From Lewinella sp050633125 (GTDB taxonomy: Bacteria; Bacteroidota; Bacteroidia; Chitinophagales; Saprospiraceae), in NCBI RefSeq assembly GCF_050633125.1, contig NZ_JBOEFX010000048.1:1-64000 (forward strand): 64,000 nt of DNA, given 5' to 3'. The notes below the pieces were generated by a model. It was not told the DNA's origin. It was given only the letters and a program-made list of their open reading frames with translations, and ran no database searches. The position numbers and the translations under genes were made by a program. Within the stretch, counting starts at the first letter, position 1, and each line of letters opens with the position of its first letter. Of the stretch, positions 1 to 8,482 are shown piece by piece.

Positions 1-83
1 TGCAATGCGCAGCACTGCATGAAAGCGGATGACCCGGTGCCAAGGCACGCAGGCAGGGCCCATGATAATGGTCTTAGATGATC

Positions 84-614
84 TTAGATCGTGGGCTCGC
101 CTGTTTCTTCTTCCAAGACAGGTTCGCCTTCGGGGTCTTTCTTGAATGCGAAAGGGAGCATTATACCCAGGCCTACCATAATGGAAACATCCGCAAAATT
201 GAAGATACCTGTACGCAAGCCAAACAGGCCCATATTCATAAAGTCGGTCACGGCAGAATAGAGGATGCGGTCGTAGACATTGCTGATACCGCCACCAATA
301 ATAAAGCTCATGCCTACTATTTGCCACTTATTGAGAGCCTTGGAAAACATGGCGTAGAGCGTGAGCGCGCCTAAAAGAACAGCAGGAAAAAGGTGAAGCA
401 CCAGGGTCCGAACCCAATCAGAGAGATCGGAGCCGAGGCTGAGAAAAGCGCCTCTGTTTTCGACATAAATCAGGCGAAAGAAGTCATTCCAATAGGATTC
501 CATTGGGCGAAACTGCAATGTATTTCGGGCCCACACTTTTGTCCATTGATCCAAGCCAATGTTGGCGGCAATAATGCCCAGCACGAGGAGGATACGTGTC
601 CATTTCTTATTCAT
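84..614 (-). CDS. lspA: Signal peptidase II (prolipoprotein signal peptidase)
   Basis: Inner-membrane aspartyl protease that removes signal peptides from lipidated prolipoproteins. The 176 residues match the usual family length and show four hydrophobic segments (about 9-26, 68-90, 97-113, 137-155). Conserved stretches seen: LDQWTK near residue 21, ENRGAF at 52-57, NVYDR carrying the first catalytic Asp at 115, and FNFADVSI with the second at 142. A short acidic tail follows the last membrane segment. It is the last gene of a minus-strand run of four, and its start overlaps the end of the preceding gene by 8 bases, so translation may be coupled. The lipoproteins elsewhere in the window are its expected substrates. 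Identification is secure. Confidence 0.96.
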   Translation of the reverse strand: MNKKWTRILLVLGIIAANIGLDQWTKVWARNTLQFRPMESYWNDFFRLIYVENRGAFLSLGSDLSDWVRTLVLHLFPAVLLGALTLYAMFSKALNKWQIVGMSFIIGGGISNVYDRILYSAVTDFMNMGLFGLRTGIFNFADVSIMVGLGIMLPFAFKKDPEGEPVLEEETGEPTI

Positions 615-1236
615 GGGGCAAAGATAGGAAAAGAGAATTTAGTGATGCTTTTAAACCAATTGCTCCAGCAAAAGATTCCTCCAGCGGGGGAAACCGTCGA
701 CAAAATTGGAGCCGGCATGTCGGTGATTGATGGCCCGAAAAGCTCAACTCCTGGATCCGTTCTTGAAAATGGAGATGAATACTGGCGGGTTTTTCTAGCG
801 GCGGAGGGGAAGGATCTGTTGGTTCCCAGTGCATTTCGATTTCCCATTCCTCGCGTGGCTTGGTCCAAATCACCTTGGATGCTGGTTGTTCAGGCTCCGT
901 ATTGGCCAGTATCATCGCCAGCCGGAGGCCATCATAATAGGAGAGGTTAGCCTTGAAAGCCTGCGGTGACAAAGGGCGAAACTGCAAGGTGCCGATCGGT
1001 TGCCTGGGGCTTTGTTTTTCAAAATCTTCCATAAAACCCGCCTCATAATCCAGTACCTCTACTTCCAAAAGTTGTGTTTCTTTTTGGTAGGCACACATCC
1101 TGACCCGCCAGTAGATCGGCTCGTGTTCCCGAAAACGGAAAGCTTCCGTTGGTAAATTGGTTGATGCCCAGGCAAGTCCCTCGGTAGGATTGTAATACAC
1201 CCCTTGGTTGTTGCCCCTGAGCAAGATGGTTTTCAT
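607..1236 (-). CDS. Conserved-looking hypothetical protein
   Basis: A 209-residue soluble protein with no signal peptide and no membrane segment. I do not recognise the family. It is rich in aromatic and charged residues, with repeated W/E/P patterns (for example WEIEMHWEPTDPSPPP near residue 130), and looks like a beta-rich cytoplasmic protein. It sits 11 bases after the upstream membrane-protein gene and overlaps lspA by 8 bases, so it is almost certainly co-transcribed with lspA. No catalytic motif is visible. That it is a real gene rests on the tight operon spacing and on the absence of a better reading on the other strand. Confidence 0.75.
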   Translation of the reverse strand: MKTILLRGNNQGVYYNPTEGLAWASTNLPTEAFRFREHEPIYWRVRMCAYQKETQLLEVEVLDYEAGFMEDFEKQSPRQPIGTLQFRPLSPQAFKANLSYYDGLRLAMILANTEPEQPASKVIWTKPREEWEIEMHWEPTDPSPPPLEKPASIHLHFQERIQELSFSGHQSPTCRLQFCRRFPPLEESFAGAIGLKASLNSLFLSLPHE

Positions 1237-1247
1237 TTCTCTGTTCC

Positions 1248-1739
1248 TTATGTTCTGTTTTTCAACTGCCTTTCCAGCCGTTGGCGTTCCTCTTCATTCA
1301 TGCCATAGAGCTGCACCAGCTCGGCAAGCTGAGGTCTAAAATAGAGGAAAATGACCATTCCGACACAAAAATAGAGCATGGGGGTAAGGCTGCCTTCCAG
1401 TAGCGCCAGGATCAGGCAGAAGAGGTTGCCGGCCTCTACCATGGCGGAACGCATGATGACCGAGGTACGGTAGTGCAACAGTTTGCCATCGTGGTTGAAG
1501 CGAAGTTTGGACAACTGGTCTTTACGGAGCTTGTTGACAAACCAAGCTGCTCCGGCTGCCAGAAAGACAACTAATAAACCCAAAAAAGGGTAATCAGAGC
1601 CCTCTTTTAGGTCTCGGTCGGGCTGTGTAATTAGAAAAACGATGAATAAGCTGAACACTATCTGCCCCAACGTTAGGGCCACATAAATGAGGAATGTAGA
1701 TCGAAAAAGGGTACGAGAGGATCGATGGTTAGATAACAT
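1248..1739 (-). CDS. Small four-helix membrane protein, function unknown
   Basis: A 163-residue protein with about four hydrophobic segments (roughly 16-37, 48-66, 94-111 and 115-132) separated by short basic loops, which gives an inner-membrane protein with both ends probably in the cytoplasm. The C-terminus (about 145-163) is charged and helical (EEERQRLERQLKNR). It does not resemble a known transporter or enzyme. It lies 20 bases downstream of the outer-membrane protein gene and 11 bases upstream of the next gene, in the lspA run. Function cannot be assigned from sequence. Confidence 0.75.
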   Translation of the reverse strand: MLSNHRSSRTLFRSTFLIYVALTLGQIVFSLFIVFLITQPDRDLKEGSDYPFLGLLVVFLAAGAAWFVNKLRKDQLSKLRFNHDGKLLHYRTSVIMRSAMVEAGNLFCLILALLEGSLTPMLYFCVGMVIFLYFRPQLAELVQLYGMNEEERQRLERQLKNRT

Positions 1740-1759
1740 AACAATGGATTTAAAGCGAC

Positions 1760-2446
1760 TTATTTACCACCAAAAACACGAAAAAGCACACTCGCCTGAG
1801 CAGTGAAGCCTTGGCTATTGGAAAAGATAAATCGATTATCTGAGGAAGAGAAAATACCTCCGAGTGAAGAGCGGTATCTACCATCCAACTGCAGCGTTAA
1901 ACGATCTAGAAACACCTCTAGCCCCAGACCGCCAGCCAAGCCGTATTGGATACGCTCGGGGAGCAGTTCTTGGTAGTAATCCTGGTAAAGGCTGGCATCC
2001 AAACTGGTGGGGATGGTCTCTGTTTGCCCAACAGGGTAACTCAGGTACGACCCCAACAATACAAGTGGCCTGACTGTACCGTTGCCAATACTTATATGCG
2101 AAAAGGCCGCAAACTCCAGGTAATCAATCTCTCTGGTGTAGTCGGCTGCTATACCTTCCAGCGTTTCGGCCCAGCCCCGCTGATCGTAAGCTACTTCTAG
2201 TTGTATCCCCAGGTGAGCCTGTCCTACATAGCGAAACACCGCTCCAACACGATTGGCCACCAGCGTCGCCTGGTCTATTTGGGGAGAAAACATAACGGTG
2301 TTCCAATTCATGCCATACTGAACACCCAAGTAGGTTTGTGGCCGAAAGGCAGTACTGTCCTCTTGGGCCACGAGTGTGATACTCAGCAATAAAAACACCC
2401 ACAAAGAAATGGTAGTAACACCTTGCCAACAAGCCTTGATTAGCAT
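1760..2446 (-). CDS. PorT-like outer-membrane beta-barrel protein
   Basis: A 228-residue exported protein. An N-terminal signal peptide (hydrophobic stretch about 12-27, ending VAQ) is followed by alternating hydrophobic/polar strands typical of an eight-stranded outer-membrane barrel of the PorT/OMP_b-brl type common in Bacteroidota (TYLGVQYGMNWNTV, HLGIQLEVAYDQRG, LGLEVFLDRLTLQLDGRYRSS). The last strand ends FRVFGGK, without the classical terminal Phe. It is first in the run that leads to lspA. No ligand or transport function can be inferred. The family assignment is by general barrel pattern, not by a specific motif. Confidence 0.72.
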   Translation of the reverse strand: MLIKACWQGVTTISLWVFLLLSITLVAQEDSTAFRPQTYLGVQYGMNWNTVMFSPQIDQATLVANRVGAVFRYVGQAHLGIQLEVAYDQRGWAETLEGIAADYTREIDYLEFAAFSHISIGNGTVRPLVLLGSYLSYPVGQTETIPTSLDASLYQDYYQELLPERIQYGLAGGLGLEVFLDRLTLQLDGRYRSSLGGIFSSSDNRFIFSNSQGFTAQASVLFRVFGGK

Positions 2447-2461
2447 TCAGAAAAGATTTAT

Positions 2462-2833
2462 TTATTCAACATACTCCTGGCGAATGACCAAAGTCAGGTA
2501 GCCATTTTCCCGTTCGGTATACCCCTGATCATACACAAAACGGTATACCGTCCCCTTGCGGGTCACATATTCGTTGGTAAAATATCGAAAATTGAAGCCG
2601 TTTTCCAGTAGTTTATCTCTGTGCAAAGAGGCTTTACCATCGGGATTTAGGCTAGCGAGAATACGTCGATTTTTTCGCAAAACACCGTTCACCTTCCGCA
2701 CAAAGTTGGTCTGACTACTATTCTGGCGGTTATGATAAGTACTACGACAATTATCGGAACAGAAGCGTTTATCCTGCCGGCCCGTCATTTCATCCCCACA
2801 AACGATACATTGTTTTTTCTCAGAGGCTGGCAT
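2462..2833 (-). CDS. Small zinc-ribbon protein
   Basis: A 123-residue protein with an N-terminal zinc ribbon: CIVCG at about residues 9-13 and CSDNCR at about 24-29 supply two CxxC-type pairs. The remainder is basic and helical, then beta-rich. Similar small proteins beginning with a CxxC ... KFCSDxCR motif are widespread in Bacteroidota without a known role; nucleic-acid binding is a reasonable guess only. The start was placed at the ATG giving MPASEKKQ, because the longer reading frame runs back into the 88-bp tandem repeat and encodes no plausible protein there. Confidence 0.82.
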   Translation of the reverse strand: MPASEKKQCIVCGDEMTGRQDKRFCSDNCRSTYHNRQNSSQTNFVRKVNGVLRKNRRILASLNPDGKASLHRDKLLENGFNFRYFTNEYVTRKGTVYRFVYDQGYTERENGYLTLVIRQEYVE

Positions 2834-2916
2834 GCGGATTAATTTTATAGCAATGCCCAAAAATAGGTAATCTAGGGCGCTATGTTGTAAAAAACAAGTG
2901 GGGATTTGGGGGTTTA

Positions 2917-3249
2917 CCGCATAGACACATAAATTCATGTTGCTAGGAGGGGTATTTCCTGGAAAAATCTCTATGACTATGTGATAAAACAGAACAGAGG
3001 AATTCAACACATAGACACATAGTTATAATTCGCAGATAGGACCTTCTTTTGAAAATCTCTGTGACTATGTGATAAAACAGAACAGAGGAGGTCAACACAT
3101 AGACACATAGTTGTAATTCGCAGATAGGACCCTCTTTTGAAAATCTCTGTGACTATGTGATAAAACAGAACAGAGGAGGTCAACACATAGACACATAGTT
3201 ATAATTCGCAGATAGGGCCCTCTTTTGAAAATCTCTGTGACTATGTCAT
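2917..3249. repeat. 88-bp tandem repeat, four copies, with ctatgtg/cacatag inverted motifs
   Basis: Three near-identical units start at about 3005, 3093 and 3181 (period exactly 88), preceded by a diverged unit from about 2917 whose offset to the first good copy is 90. Each unit holds cacatagacacatag at one end and gactatgtgataaaac at the other, so each can fold back through the ctatgtg/cacatag arms. The last unit runs into the stop codon of the methyltransferase gene: its ctatgt is followed by cat instead of gat, and the TGA on the minus strand lies inside it. The array fills the gap between two co-directional minus-strand genes. Confidence 0.9.
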
Positions 3250-3932
3250 AAAATCACCGCTTCCTTGTTGCTCACCAGCATGTAGTTTCCGCCGACATCG
3301 AGGCAATATCCTTCGGGGAAAACGCTCAGGAAGGTATCTTCAAAGAATTGCTTGCTCAGTTGTTCGTCCTTTGGGTTAGCAGCCAAGCGATTGAAGAGTA
3401 GTACGCCGCCTGGGCGAAGCAGCGCTTTTACATTTTCTAGGAAGGTGACCGTCTCGAATACTTCAGGAACAAGGTCATCATCAAATATATCTACACACAA
3501 TAAGTCGTAGCTTTCATCTGGCAATTGCTGCACGGCGATGGCTGCATCCGCGACGATCATTTGCTGCGGGTTCTGCAATTTATCCAAAACATAGCGCTGG
3601 GCCAGATCTAGGACTACTTCGTCAATTTCTACTGCTGTAATTTGGCACGATTGCCCATGCGTTTGCTCCAGGATCACCGGGATACTACCCAGGCCTAGCC
3701 CTAAAATTAACGCTTCGTCTATCGGATACTTTTCCCAGTTCCAGCGAGCAAAGGTGCGGGAAAAGTTGGTATAAAGGTCGCCGTAAGAGTATACCGCATT
3801 GGCAGTACTAAGCTGGTAACGGCCACGCCGGAGGCTTACATACAGGTAGGGATTGTAATCACTTTCGGCACTCTCCACGTGGAGTTCCAGCAGGTAGCTT
3901 AACCAGATTTTCCAGCGGGGTATTTTTTCCAT
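3246..3932 (-). CDS. Spermidine-synthase-like SAM-dependent methyltransferase fold protein
   Basis: A 228-residue soluble protein with a class I Rossmann methyltransferase/polyamine-synthase core. Motif I is LILGLGLGSIPVIL near residue 74, the acidic end of strand 2 is VEID near 100, motif II is IVADA near 121, and LLCVDIFDDD lies near 144, where spermidine synthases carry their catalytic Asp. It lacks the N-terminal beta-strand domain of true SpeE enzymes, so a polyamine product is uncertain; many such short homologues are simply called spermidine synthase-like. The gene follows the GlmU-like gene by 33 bases and is probably in the same transcript. Its stop codon lies within the tandem repeat. 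Confidence 0.8.
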   Translation of the reverse strand: MEKIPRWKIWLSYLLELHVESAESDYNPYLYVSLRRGRYQLSTANAVYSYGDLYTNFSRTFARWNWEKYPIDEALILGLGLGSIPVILEQTHGQSCQITAVEIDEVVLDLAQRYVLDKLQNPQQMIVADAAIAVQQLPDESYDLLCVDIFDDDLVPEVFETVTFLENVKALLRPGGVLLFNRLAANPKDEQLSKQFFEDTFLSVFPEGYCLDVGGNYMLVSNKEAVIL

Positions 3933-3965
3933 ATTAGTATTACATAGAAAACAAAGTGCTGTTCC

Positions 3966-5177
3966 TTAGTCCTTCTTTTCCCAACGACGGTACTTGGCGG
4001 TGTCTTCATAAACCCGCAACAAAATCAGGCGATCCTGTACGGTCAGGTCTATCCCTCGGCGCTCCAGCACTCGTTCCATCATTTCGAAAGCCTTACTTGT
4101 GCGGTAAGTAGAATAGCCACTGGCACCACCCCAAGCAAATGAAGGGATAAAGTTGCGTGGAAATCCGTCTCCAAAGATATTGGCCGCTACGCCTACTACC
4201 GTTCCGGTATTAAACATGGTATTGATACCCACCTTGGTGTGATCGCCCATGATCAGGCCACAAAATTGTAAGCCTGTTTTCACAAAACGCTCTTCGAGGT
4301 AATTCCAAAGTTTTATCTCTTCGTAAGTATTCTTGAGGTTAGAGCAATTGGTATCGGCACCGATATTGCACCACTGCCCGATCACAGAGTTCCCCAAGTA
4401 GCCGTCGTGTCCCTTATTGGCGTCAGCCTGAAACACGACGTTGTTTACCTCGCCTCCTACCTTACATCCTGGCCCAAGGGTCGTAGCACCATAGATTTTA
4501 GCGCCCATTTTAAGGACCGCCCCCTCTCCCATCGCAAAGGCTCCTCTAATCATACTGCCTTCCATAATCAAGGCATTCCGACCAATGTAAATGGGGCCGT
4601 TCTGGGTATTAAGAATAGCACATTCTACCGTGGCTCCTTTTTCTATAAAAAGCTGATCAGCAGGCCCCACCAAACGGTTGGTATCCGACAAAGGTGCAGA
4701 AGTACGCCCTTCGGTCAGAAGTGCAAAATCGGCCTCAATAGCAGCTTGATTCAGGTGAAAAATATCATAGACACCTCTTAGTTTAAGGATATCCGTGTTC
4801 TTGGCTTCATAGCCTGAAAGTTCACCAAAATCTTCATCCTTAATGAGTTGTTCAATCTGCTCGCCCCGCAGTTTAGTGGCCAGCAGCTCACCGTCTAGCA
4901 AGATAGCTTCGCTATAATCCAGCTGCTTGATGAGGCGTACCATCTGTGGGGTTGGCAATAAAGAGCCGTTGATGAGGTAGTTTTCTTCACCATAGTCCAT
5001 CTCAAATTTCTCACTGAGATAATCCTGGGTAAGAAAAGATACCGGACAAGCCATCACCCGCTCCCATTTTTCATTAATGGTGAGAATGCCTACTCGCAGT
5101 GCTCCTACCGGGCGCGTATACGTCAGCGGCAAAAGGTGATCACGGGTTTCGTTATCAAACAGAATGAGGTGTGCCAT
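3966..5177 (-). CDS. GlmU-like bifunctional sugar-nucleotidyltransferase/acetyltransferase, Bacteroidota type
   Basis: A 403-residue cytoplasmic enzyme. The N-terminal half (MAHLILFDNETRDHLLPLTY at the start) is a divergent nucleotidyltransferase domain. The C-terminal half (about 185-375) has hexapeptide repeats of a left-handed beta helix (IYIGRNALIMEGSMIRG, VIGQWCNIGADTNCSNLK, MGDHTKVGINTMFNTGTVVG). This arrangement matches the alternative GlmU family of Bacteroidetes, thought to make UDP-GlcNAc for peptidoglycan and envelope sugars. A TAnnTTTG promoter lies about 80 bases upstream, overlapping the L31 terminator. The methyltransferase gene follows. The substrate is inferred from the family, not from the sequence. 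Confidence 0.85.
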   Translation of the reverse strand: MAHLILFDNETRDHLLPLTYTRPVGALRVGILTINEKWERVMACPVSFLTQDYLSEKFEMDYGEENYLINGSLLPTPQMVRLIKQLDYSEAILLDGELLATKLRGEQIEQLIKDEDFGELSGYEAKNTDILKLRGVYDIFHLNQAAIEADFALLTEGRTSAPLSDTNRLVGPADQLFIEKGATVECAILNTQNGPIYIGRNALIMEGSMIRGAFAMGEGAVLKMGAKIYGATTLGPGCKVGGEVNNVVFQADANKGHDGYLGNSVIGQWCNIGADTNCSNLKNTYEEIKLWNYLEERFVKTGLQFCGLIMGDHTKVGINTMFNTGTVVGVAANIFGDGFPRNFIPSFAWGGASGYSTYRTSKAFEMMERVLERRGIDLTVQDRLILLRVYEDTAKYRRWEKKD

Positions 5178-5255
5178 AGGGATGGGATGTTTAAAATTTC
5201 AGTCACTATTGCCTAAAAAACGGCGCATGGTAGCACCTTTTCTTTAGCGACACTA

Positions 5256-5263
5256 CAAAATTA
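5256..5263 (-). promoter_or_regulatory. -7 promoter element TAATTTTG for the GlmU-like gene
   Basis: On the minus strand this reads TAATTTTG, an exact match to the Bacteroidota -7 element TAnnTTTG, about 80 bases before the start codon at 5177. It touches the T-run of the rpmE terminator, so a new transcript would start where the previous one ends. No convincing -33 element is visible. Confidence 0.6.
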
Positions 5264-5303
5264 AAAAAGTCCTAAGCAGCACAATGGCTGATCAGGACTT
5301 TTT
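5263..5303 (-). terminator. Intrinsic terminator after rpmE
   Basis: A perfect 10-bp inverted repeat (aaaaagtcct at 5264-5273, aggacttttt at 5294-5303) with a 20-base loop. Read on the minus strand it follows the L31 gene by 27 bases and ends in a run of T, as expected for a Rho-independent terminator. Confidence 0.85.
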
Positions 5304-5330
5304 CTTTCAAGCCAGATAATTATCGAAGCC

Positions 5331-5588
5331 TTACTTCTTAGCAAATTTGGCAAATTTCTTGTTGAACTTGTCGATACGACCAGCCGTATCTACAAATTTC
5401 ATCTTACCCGTGAAAAACGGATGAGACTCACTAGAAATTTCCACTTTTACTAGTGGGTATTCTTTGCCATCTTCCCACTCTACGGTATCTCTGGTAGGAG
5501 CGCAAGAGTGCGACAACCAAGATTTGTCAACCGAGATGTCACGGAAAACAACGAGGCGGTAATTATCGGGATGGATATCTTTCTTCAT
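5331..5588 (-). CDS. rpmE2: 50S ribosomal protein L31 type B
   Basis: An 85-residue large-subunit ribosomal protein. It begins MKKDIHPDNYRLVVFRD and contains SHSCAPTRDT near residue 27 and SHPFFTGKMKFVDTAGR near 55, all typical of L31. The CxxC zinc pairs of the zinc-binding form are missing (only one Cys is seen), so this is the zinc-free type B form, often linked to zinc limitation in other bacteria. It is a single-gene unit with its own -7 element (5621-5628) and a strong terminator (5263-5303). Confidence 0.96.
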   Translation of the reverse strand: MKKDIHPDNYRLVVFRDISVDKSWLSHSCAPTRDTVEWEDGKEYPLVKVEISSESHPFFTGKMKFVDTAGRIDKFNKKFAKFAKK

Positions 5589-5620
5589 GGCGGTAATATT
5601 TCCTATTCAAATTCGGACGG

Positions 5621-5628
5621 CAAAGATA
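5621..5628 (-). promoter_or_regulatory. -7 promoter element TATCTTTG for rpmE2
   Basis: Minus-strand TATCTTTG, an exact TAnnTTTG match, 32 bases before the L31 start codon. This leaves a short leader of about 25 bases. Confidence 0.7.
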
Positions 5629-5689
5629 GACTTATTTTTTGTAAAACCAATTACTAGTCAATTATTTCCGTCTCTTTTTAGTCTCTTTC

Positions 5690-8248
5690 TTATTTTACGG
5701 CTTCACAAGCGCCTCTATCAATGGTGGAACCAAAGAATATAGCATTTGCCAAGAGCTTACTTGTTCCAAACCAGAAGGCCCGGAATGCAGGCTCTTGCAT
5801 CATTGAAATAGTGCGTCCGCGGCCACGGCCACTTACCAAAACAGCGGCAGACCCTTCCAATGCATCCAGGCTAGAAGGATGTACATAACCACTTAGTAAT
5901 GGATCATTGGTAAAACGTATTGGCGTAGCATAAGGGTTCTTGCTCACTTCATAAAACAAGTTCCCACGCTGAAAAACAGGAAAGTCTGTCCGCGTAAAGC
6001 CATAGAGCAATGGATGCGTGAGGTCTACTTCTGTGTTAAAAATAGCACCACCCAATACCCGACCTCCTCCGTCCCGGTCAATTTTACCGTAAGGGCGTTG
6101 GTCTCTTTTATCGCCATCTATTTTAATCGAATTCAATTCTGCCAATTTATTAGAAGCACACCAGCGATTGGCTCCTTTTTGGGCAATCAGTGTACCACCA
6201 GCACCGACCCAATCCTGAATTTTCGCCGTCTCACTGGTACCAAAGCGGTAATTGCCATTGGGTAAAATGATAACATTGTAGCGGCTAAGATCTGTACGCC
6301 CAATATTTTCAGTCGTCAATTTGGTAACAGGAATATGGTAGCGCTGGTCTAACAAGTGCCAATTGGTCCCTGCTTCATAGCTCGTCACCCCCTCTCCTAC
6401 TACAATGGCCACTTTAGGCATTTCCAGGGTGTGGTACTTTCTACTTCCCAAATCAGGCCCGGCCGAACTGAGTCCGGTATTCACCGGTATCATTTCTACA
6501 CCTGTTTCCGCTACGCCTTCTTTTACCAATGCATGAATCTCCTCCGCAGAATAATCACCCTGATTGACCACAGGAAGAACAACAGTACCCGCAGCATAGG
6601 TATTTCCGCCGACATCCGATGGCTCAGTCGTCACTTTCAGGCGCAAGCCTTTATCCATTAAATAATACGCCAAGCGAGGAGCATAAAAATCGTTCCAAGG
6701 CAAAAGATAAGCGTAAGTGCTACTAGCGGGTGTTGTCGGCGACAACGTCGGCACTGCTGTCAAAGCATCTCCTACCGAAGGTGTACTATTCAAACTAGCG
6801 TACGGCAAATTACAAGCCATCGGCAGCGTCCAGGTAGAGATATCGTAAAAGAGGCTGTCTTCAAATTCCAGAATAGGATCAAATACAGCTTTGATAAAAC
6901 GGTACTGATCTTGATTCATAGGCACCACATAAGCCTCCCCTGCACGAAAGGTCTTTCCATCAGCGCGTGCATCCTTTTCAAGCGGATGAACAGCTACTTT
7001 GTGGGTCAGCAACATATCAATCAAGTGATTAGCCCTACTAGGATCGCCATCCGTTCCAAAAACATACCCAAACCGGCTATCAGCCTTCGCTTCGGTGCGG
7101 GCATTCTGGTAAAAATCGCGCTGGTAACTCAAAATGTCCGTCTTCAGCCCAACAACTGCAGCATGCGTACTCAAGGCTGTTTTTACTTGATTACGGATAG
7201 TAAATGGAAAAGTAAGCAAACCATTGTCGCTTTCCTGCAAATGCCCGCGCGAGCTTGCTTGCTCAAACAATATACCTATACAACCATTCACATCCGGATA
7301 GGTAGAGCCTTTTCCAATGTAATAATCATCGTAGCCTTCTTCCGAGTAGTAGAGCGACCCAATACCATCCAGTGCTTCGGCGTGGTAGTTACCAATAGCT
7401 CCCGTCAGTTGTTGATTCTTGCCAGGGGTTAGTGGATGTACGCGACTCGGCTCACCAGGCATAAAGAAGAAGGTAGAGTTGGTTCCCATTTCGTGGTGAT
7501 CCGTCAATACATTGGGCTTCCAGTCATGAAAGGTCACTACCCGGCCACGGCCCTCAGGGTGTTGCACAGGCAGCCAGTCGCGGTTTAGGTCAAACCAATA
7601 ATGATTGGTACGGCCACCAGGCCAGCTTTCATCGTACTCCCGATCCGCCGGGTCAGCAGTCAGATTCAGGTTCTTGTGCATATTCGCCCAAGTACTAAAA
7701 CGGGTAAAACCATCAGGGTTATAACATGGATCAAAAAGAATGATTGTATTATCCAGCAAAGCATCTATTTCAGCACCCTGCCCGGCGGCCAAATAGTAGG
7801 CTACCAGTGGCGCCGCATTCCCTCCGCTGGGTTCATTACCATGGATGCTAAACCCTTGGTACAAAACCAATGGCGTCTTTCCAATATCCACCCGACCAGA
7901 AGCTTCAGAATTGCTTAAGGCAACATGCCTCTCTTTCAGCGTCGGCAAATCAGCATGGTTCGCCACACTGGTAATCGTCAGGTACACCAAGGGGCGCTGC
8001 TCATGCGTACGGGCATACTCCGTAAGCGTGATTCGCGGCGAAGCCGCTGCCAACATCCGCATATAAGCCAGTTGCTGATCGTGACTGATATGCCATTCGC
8101 CAATCTGCCAGCCCAGAAATTCTTCCGGCGTAGGTATCGCAGGATCGTAGGCAATGTCAGGTAGATAATAGGTAAGCTCTTGCTTCTGGGCTTGCGCACC
8201 TATAAACAACAAGCCACAAAATAATAGTAAGAATAAGCGATTAGTCAT
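5690..8248 (-). CDS. Secreted M14-family zinc carboxypeptidase with C-terminal amidotransferase-like domain
   Basis: An 852-residue exported peptidase. The ATG giving MTNRLFLLLFCGLLFIGAQA was chosen because it starts a standard signal peptide; an ATG eight codons upstream is possible. The M14 domain shows the zinc pair in HGNEPSG, a further conserved His in TDHHEMGTNSTFFF, and a Glu in LFEQASSRG consistent with the catalytic residue. The last third (from AIVVGEG to about GTLIAQKGANRW) resembles a class I glutamine amidotransferase-like fold, a known fusion in large Bacteroidota M14 proteins. It probably trims peptides in the periplasm or outside the cell. No T9SS sorting domain is seen. A cluster of ctatgtg motifs lies upstream. 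Confidence 0.9.
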   Translation of the reverse strand: MTNRLFLLLFCGLLFIGAQAQKQELTYYLPDIAYDPAIPTPEEFLGWQIGEWHISHDQQLAYMRMLAAASPRITLTEYARTHEQRPLVYLTITSVANHADLPTLKERHVALSNSEASGRVDIGKTPLVLYQGFSIHGNEPSGGNAAPLVAYYLAAGQGAEIDALLDNTIILFDPCYNPDGFTRFSTWANMHKNLNLTADPADREYDESWPGGRTNHYWFDLNRDWLPVQHPEGRGRVVTFHDWKPNVLTDHHEMGTNSTFFFMPGEPSRVHPLTPGKNQQLTGAIGNYHAEALDGIGSLYYSEEGYDDYYIGKGSTYPDVNGCIGILFEQASSRGHLQESDNGLLTFPFTIRNQVKTALSTHAAVVGLKTDILSYQRDFYQNARTEAKADSRFGYVFGTDGDPSRANHLIDMLLTHKVAVHPLEKDARADGKTFRAGEAYVVPMNQDQYRFIKAVFDPILEFEDSLFYDISTWTLPMACNLPYASLNSTPSVGDALTAVPTLSPTTPASSTYAYLLPWNDFYAPRLAYYLMDKGLRLKVTTEPSDVGGNTYAAGTVVLPVVNQGDYSAEEIHALVKEGVAETGVEMIPVNTGLSSAGPDLGSRKYHTLEMPKVAIVVGEGVTSYEAGTNWHLLDQRYHIPVTKLTTENIGRTDLSRYNVIILPNGNYRFGTSETAKIQDWVGAGGTLIAQKGANRWCASNKLAELNSIKIDGDKRDQRPYGKIDRDGGGRVLGGAIFNTEVDLTHPLLYGFTRTDFPVFQRGNLFYEVSKNPYATPIRFTNDPLLSGYVHPSSLDALEGSAAVLVSGRGRGRTISMMQEPAFRAFWFGTSKLLANAIFFGSTIDRGACEAVK

Positions 8249-8298
8249 GTTAGTCTGATTCGTAGTTAGCATTCCGGTAAAAATAACAAGAAACTCAA

Positions 8299-8480
8299 AC
8301 TATGTGCCTATGTGATAAGACCTAATCCAAACACCTTTTCATCACATAGACACAAAGGAGCTTTTAAGACAAACCAAACCCCACAAACCCAAACTATATG
8401 TCTATGTGATGAAAAAATTAAGTGCCTTTAATGGTTCAAAACACAAGGTTTAGATAAAAACTATGTGCCTATGTGATGAA
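8299..8480. repeat. Cluster of four ctatgtg(c/t)ctatgtgat motifs, same family as the 88-bp array
   Basis: Copies at 8300-8316 (ctatgtgcctatgtgat), 8341-8357 (inverted: atcacatagacacaaag), 8394-8410 (ctatatgtctatgtgat) and 8461-8477 (ctatgtgcctatgtgat). The first and second form an inverted pair with a 24-base loop. The core is shared with the array at 2917-3249, although the intervening sequence differs. As at that locus, the cluster lies between two minus-strand genes and abuts the stop codon of the upstream one (FKBP, TAG at 8483-8485). Confidence 0.85.
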
Positions 8481-8482
8481 AA

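Noticed and set aside
1..63. Possible start of a gene running off the left edge on the minus strand (ATG at 63)
   Set aside because: Only 21 codons are visible and they match nothing that I recognise; too little to call.
3004..3186. Minus-strand reading frame inside the tandem repeat
   Set aside because: It encodes the repeat itself in changing frames (88 is not a multiple of 3); no signal, start context or similarity supports it.
2917..3249. Possible CRISPR array
   Set aside because: The units are 88 bases long, nearly identical throughout, with no unique spacers and no cas genes.
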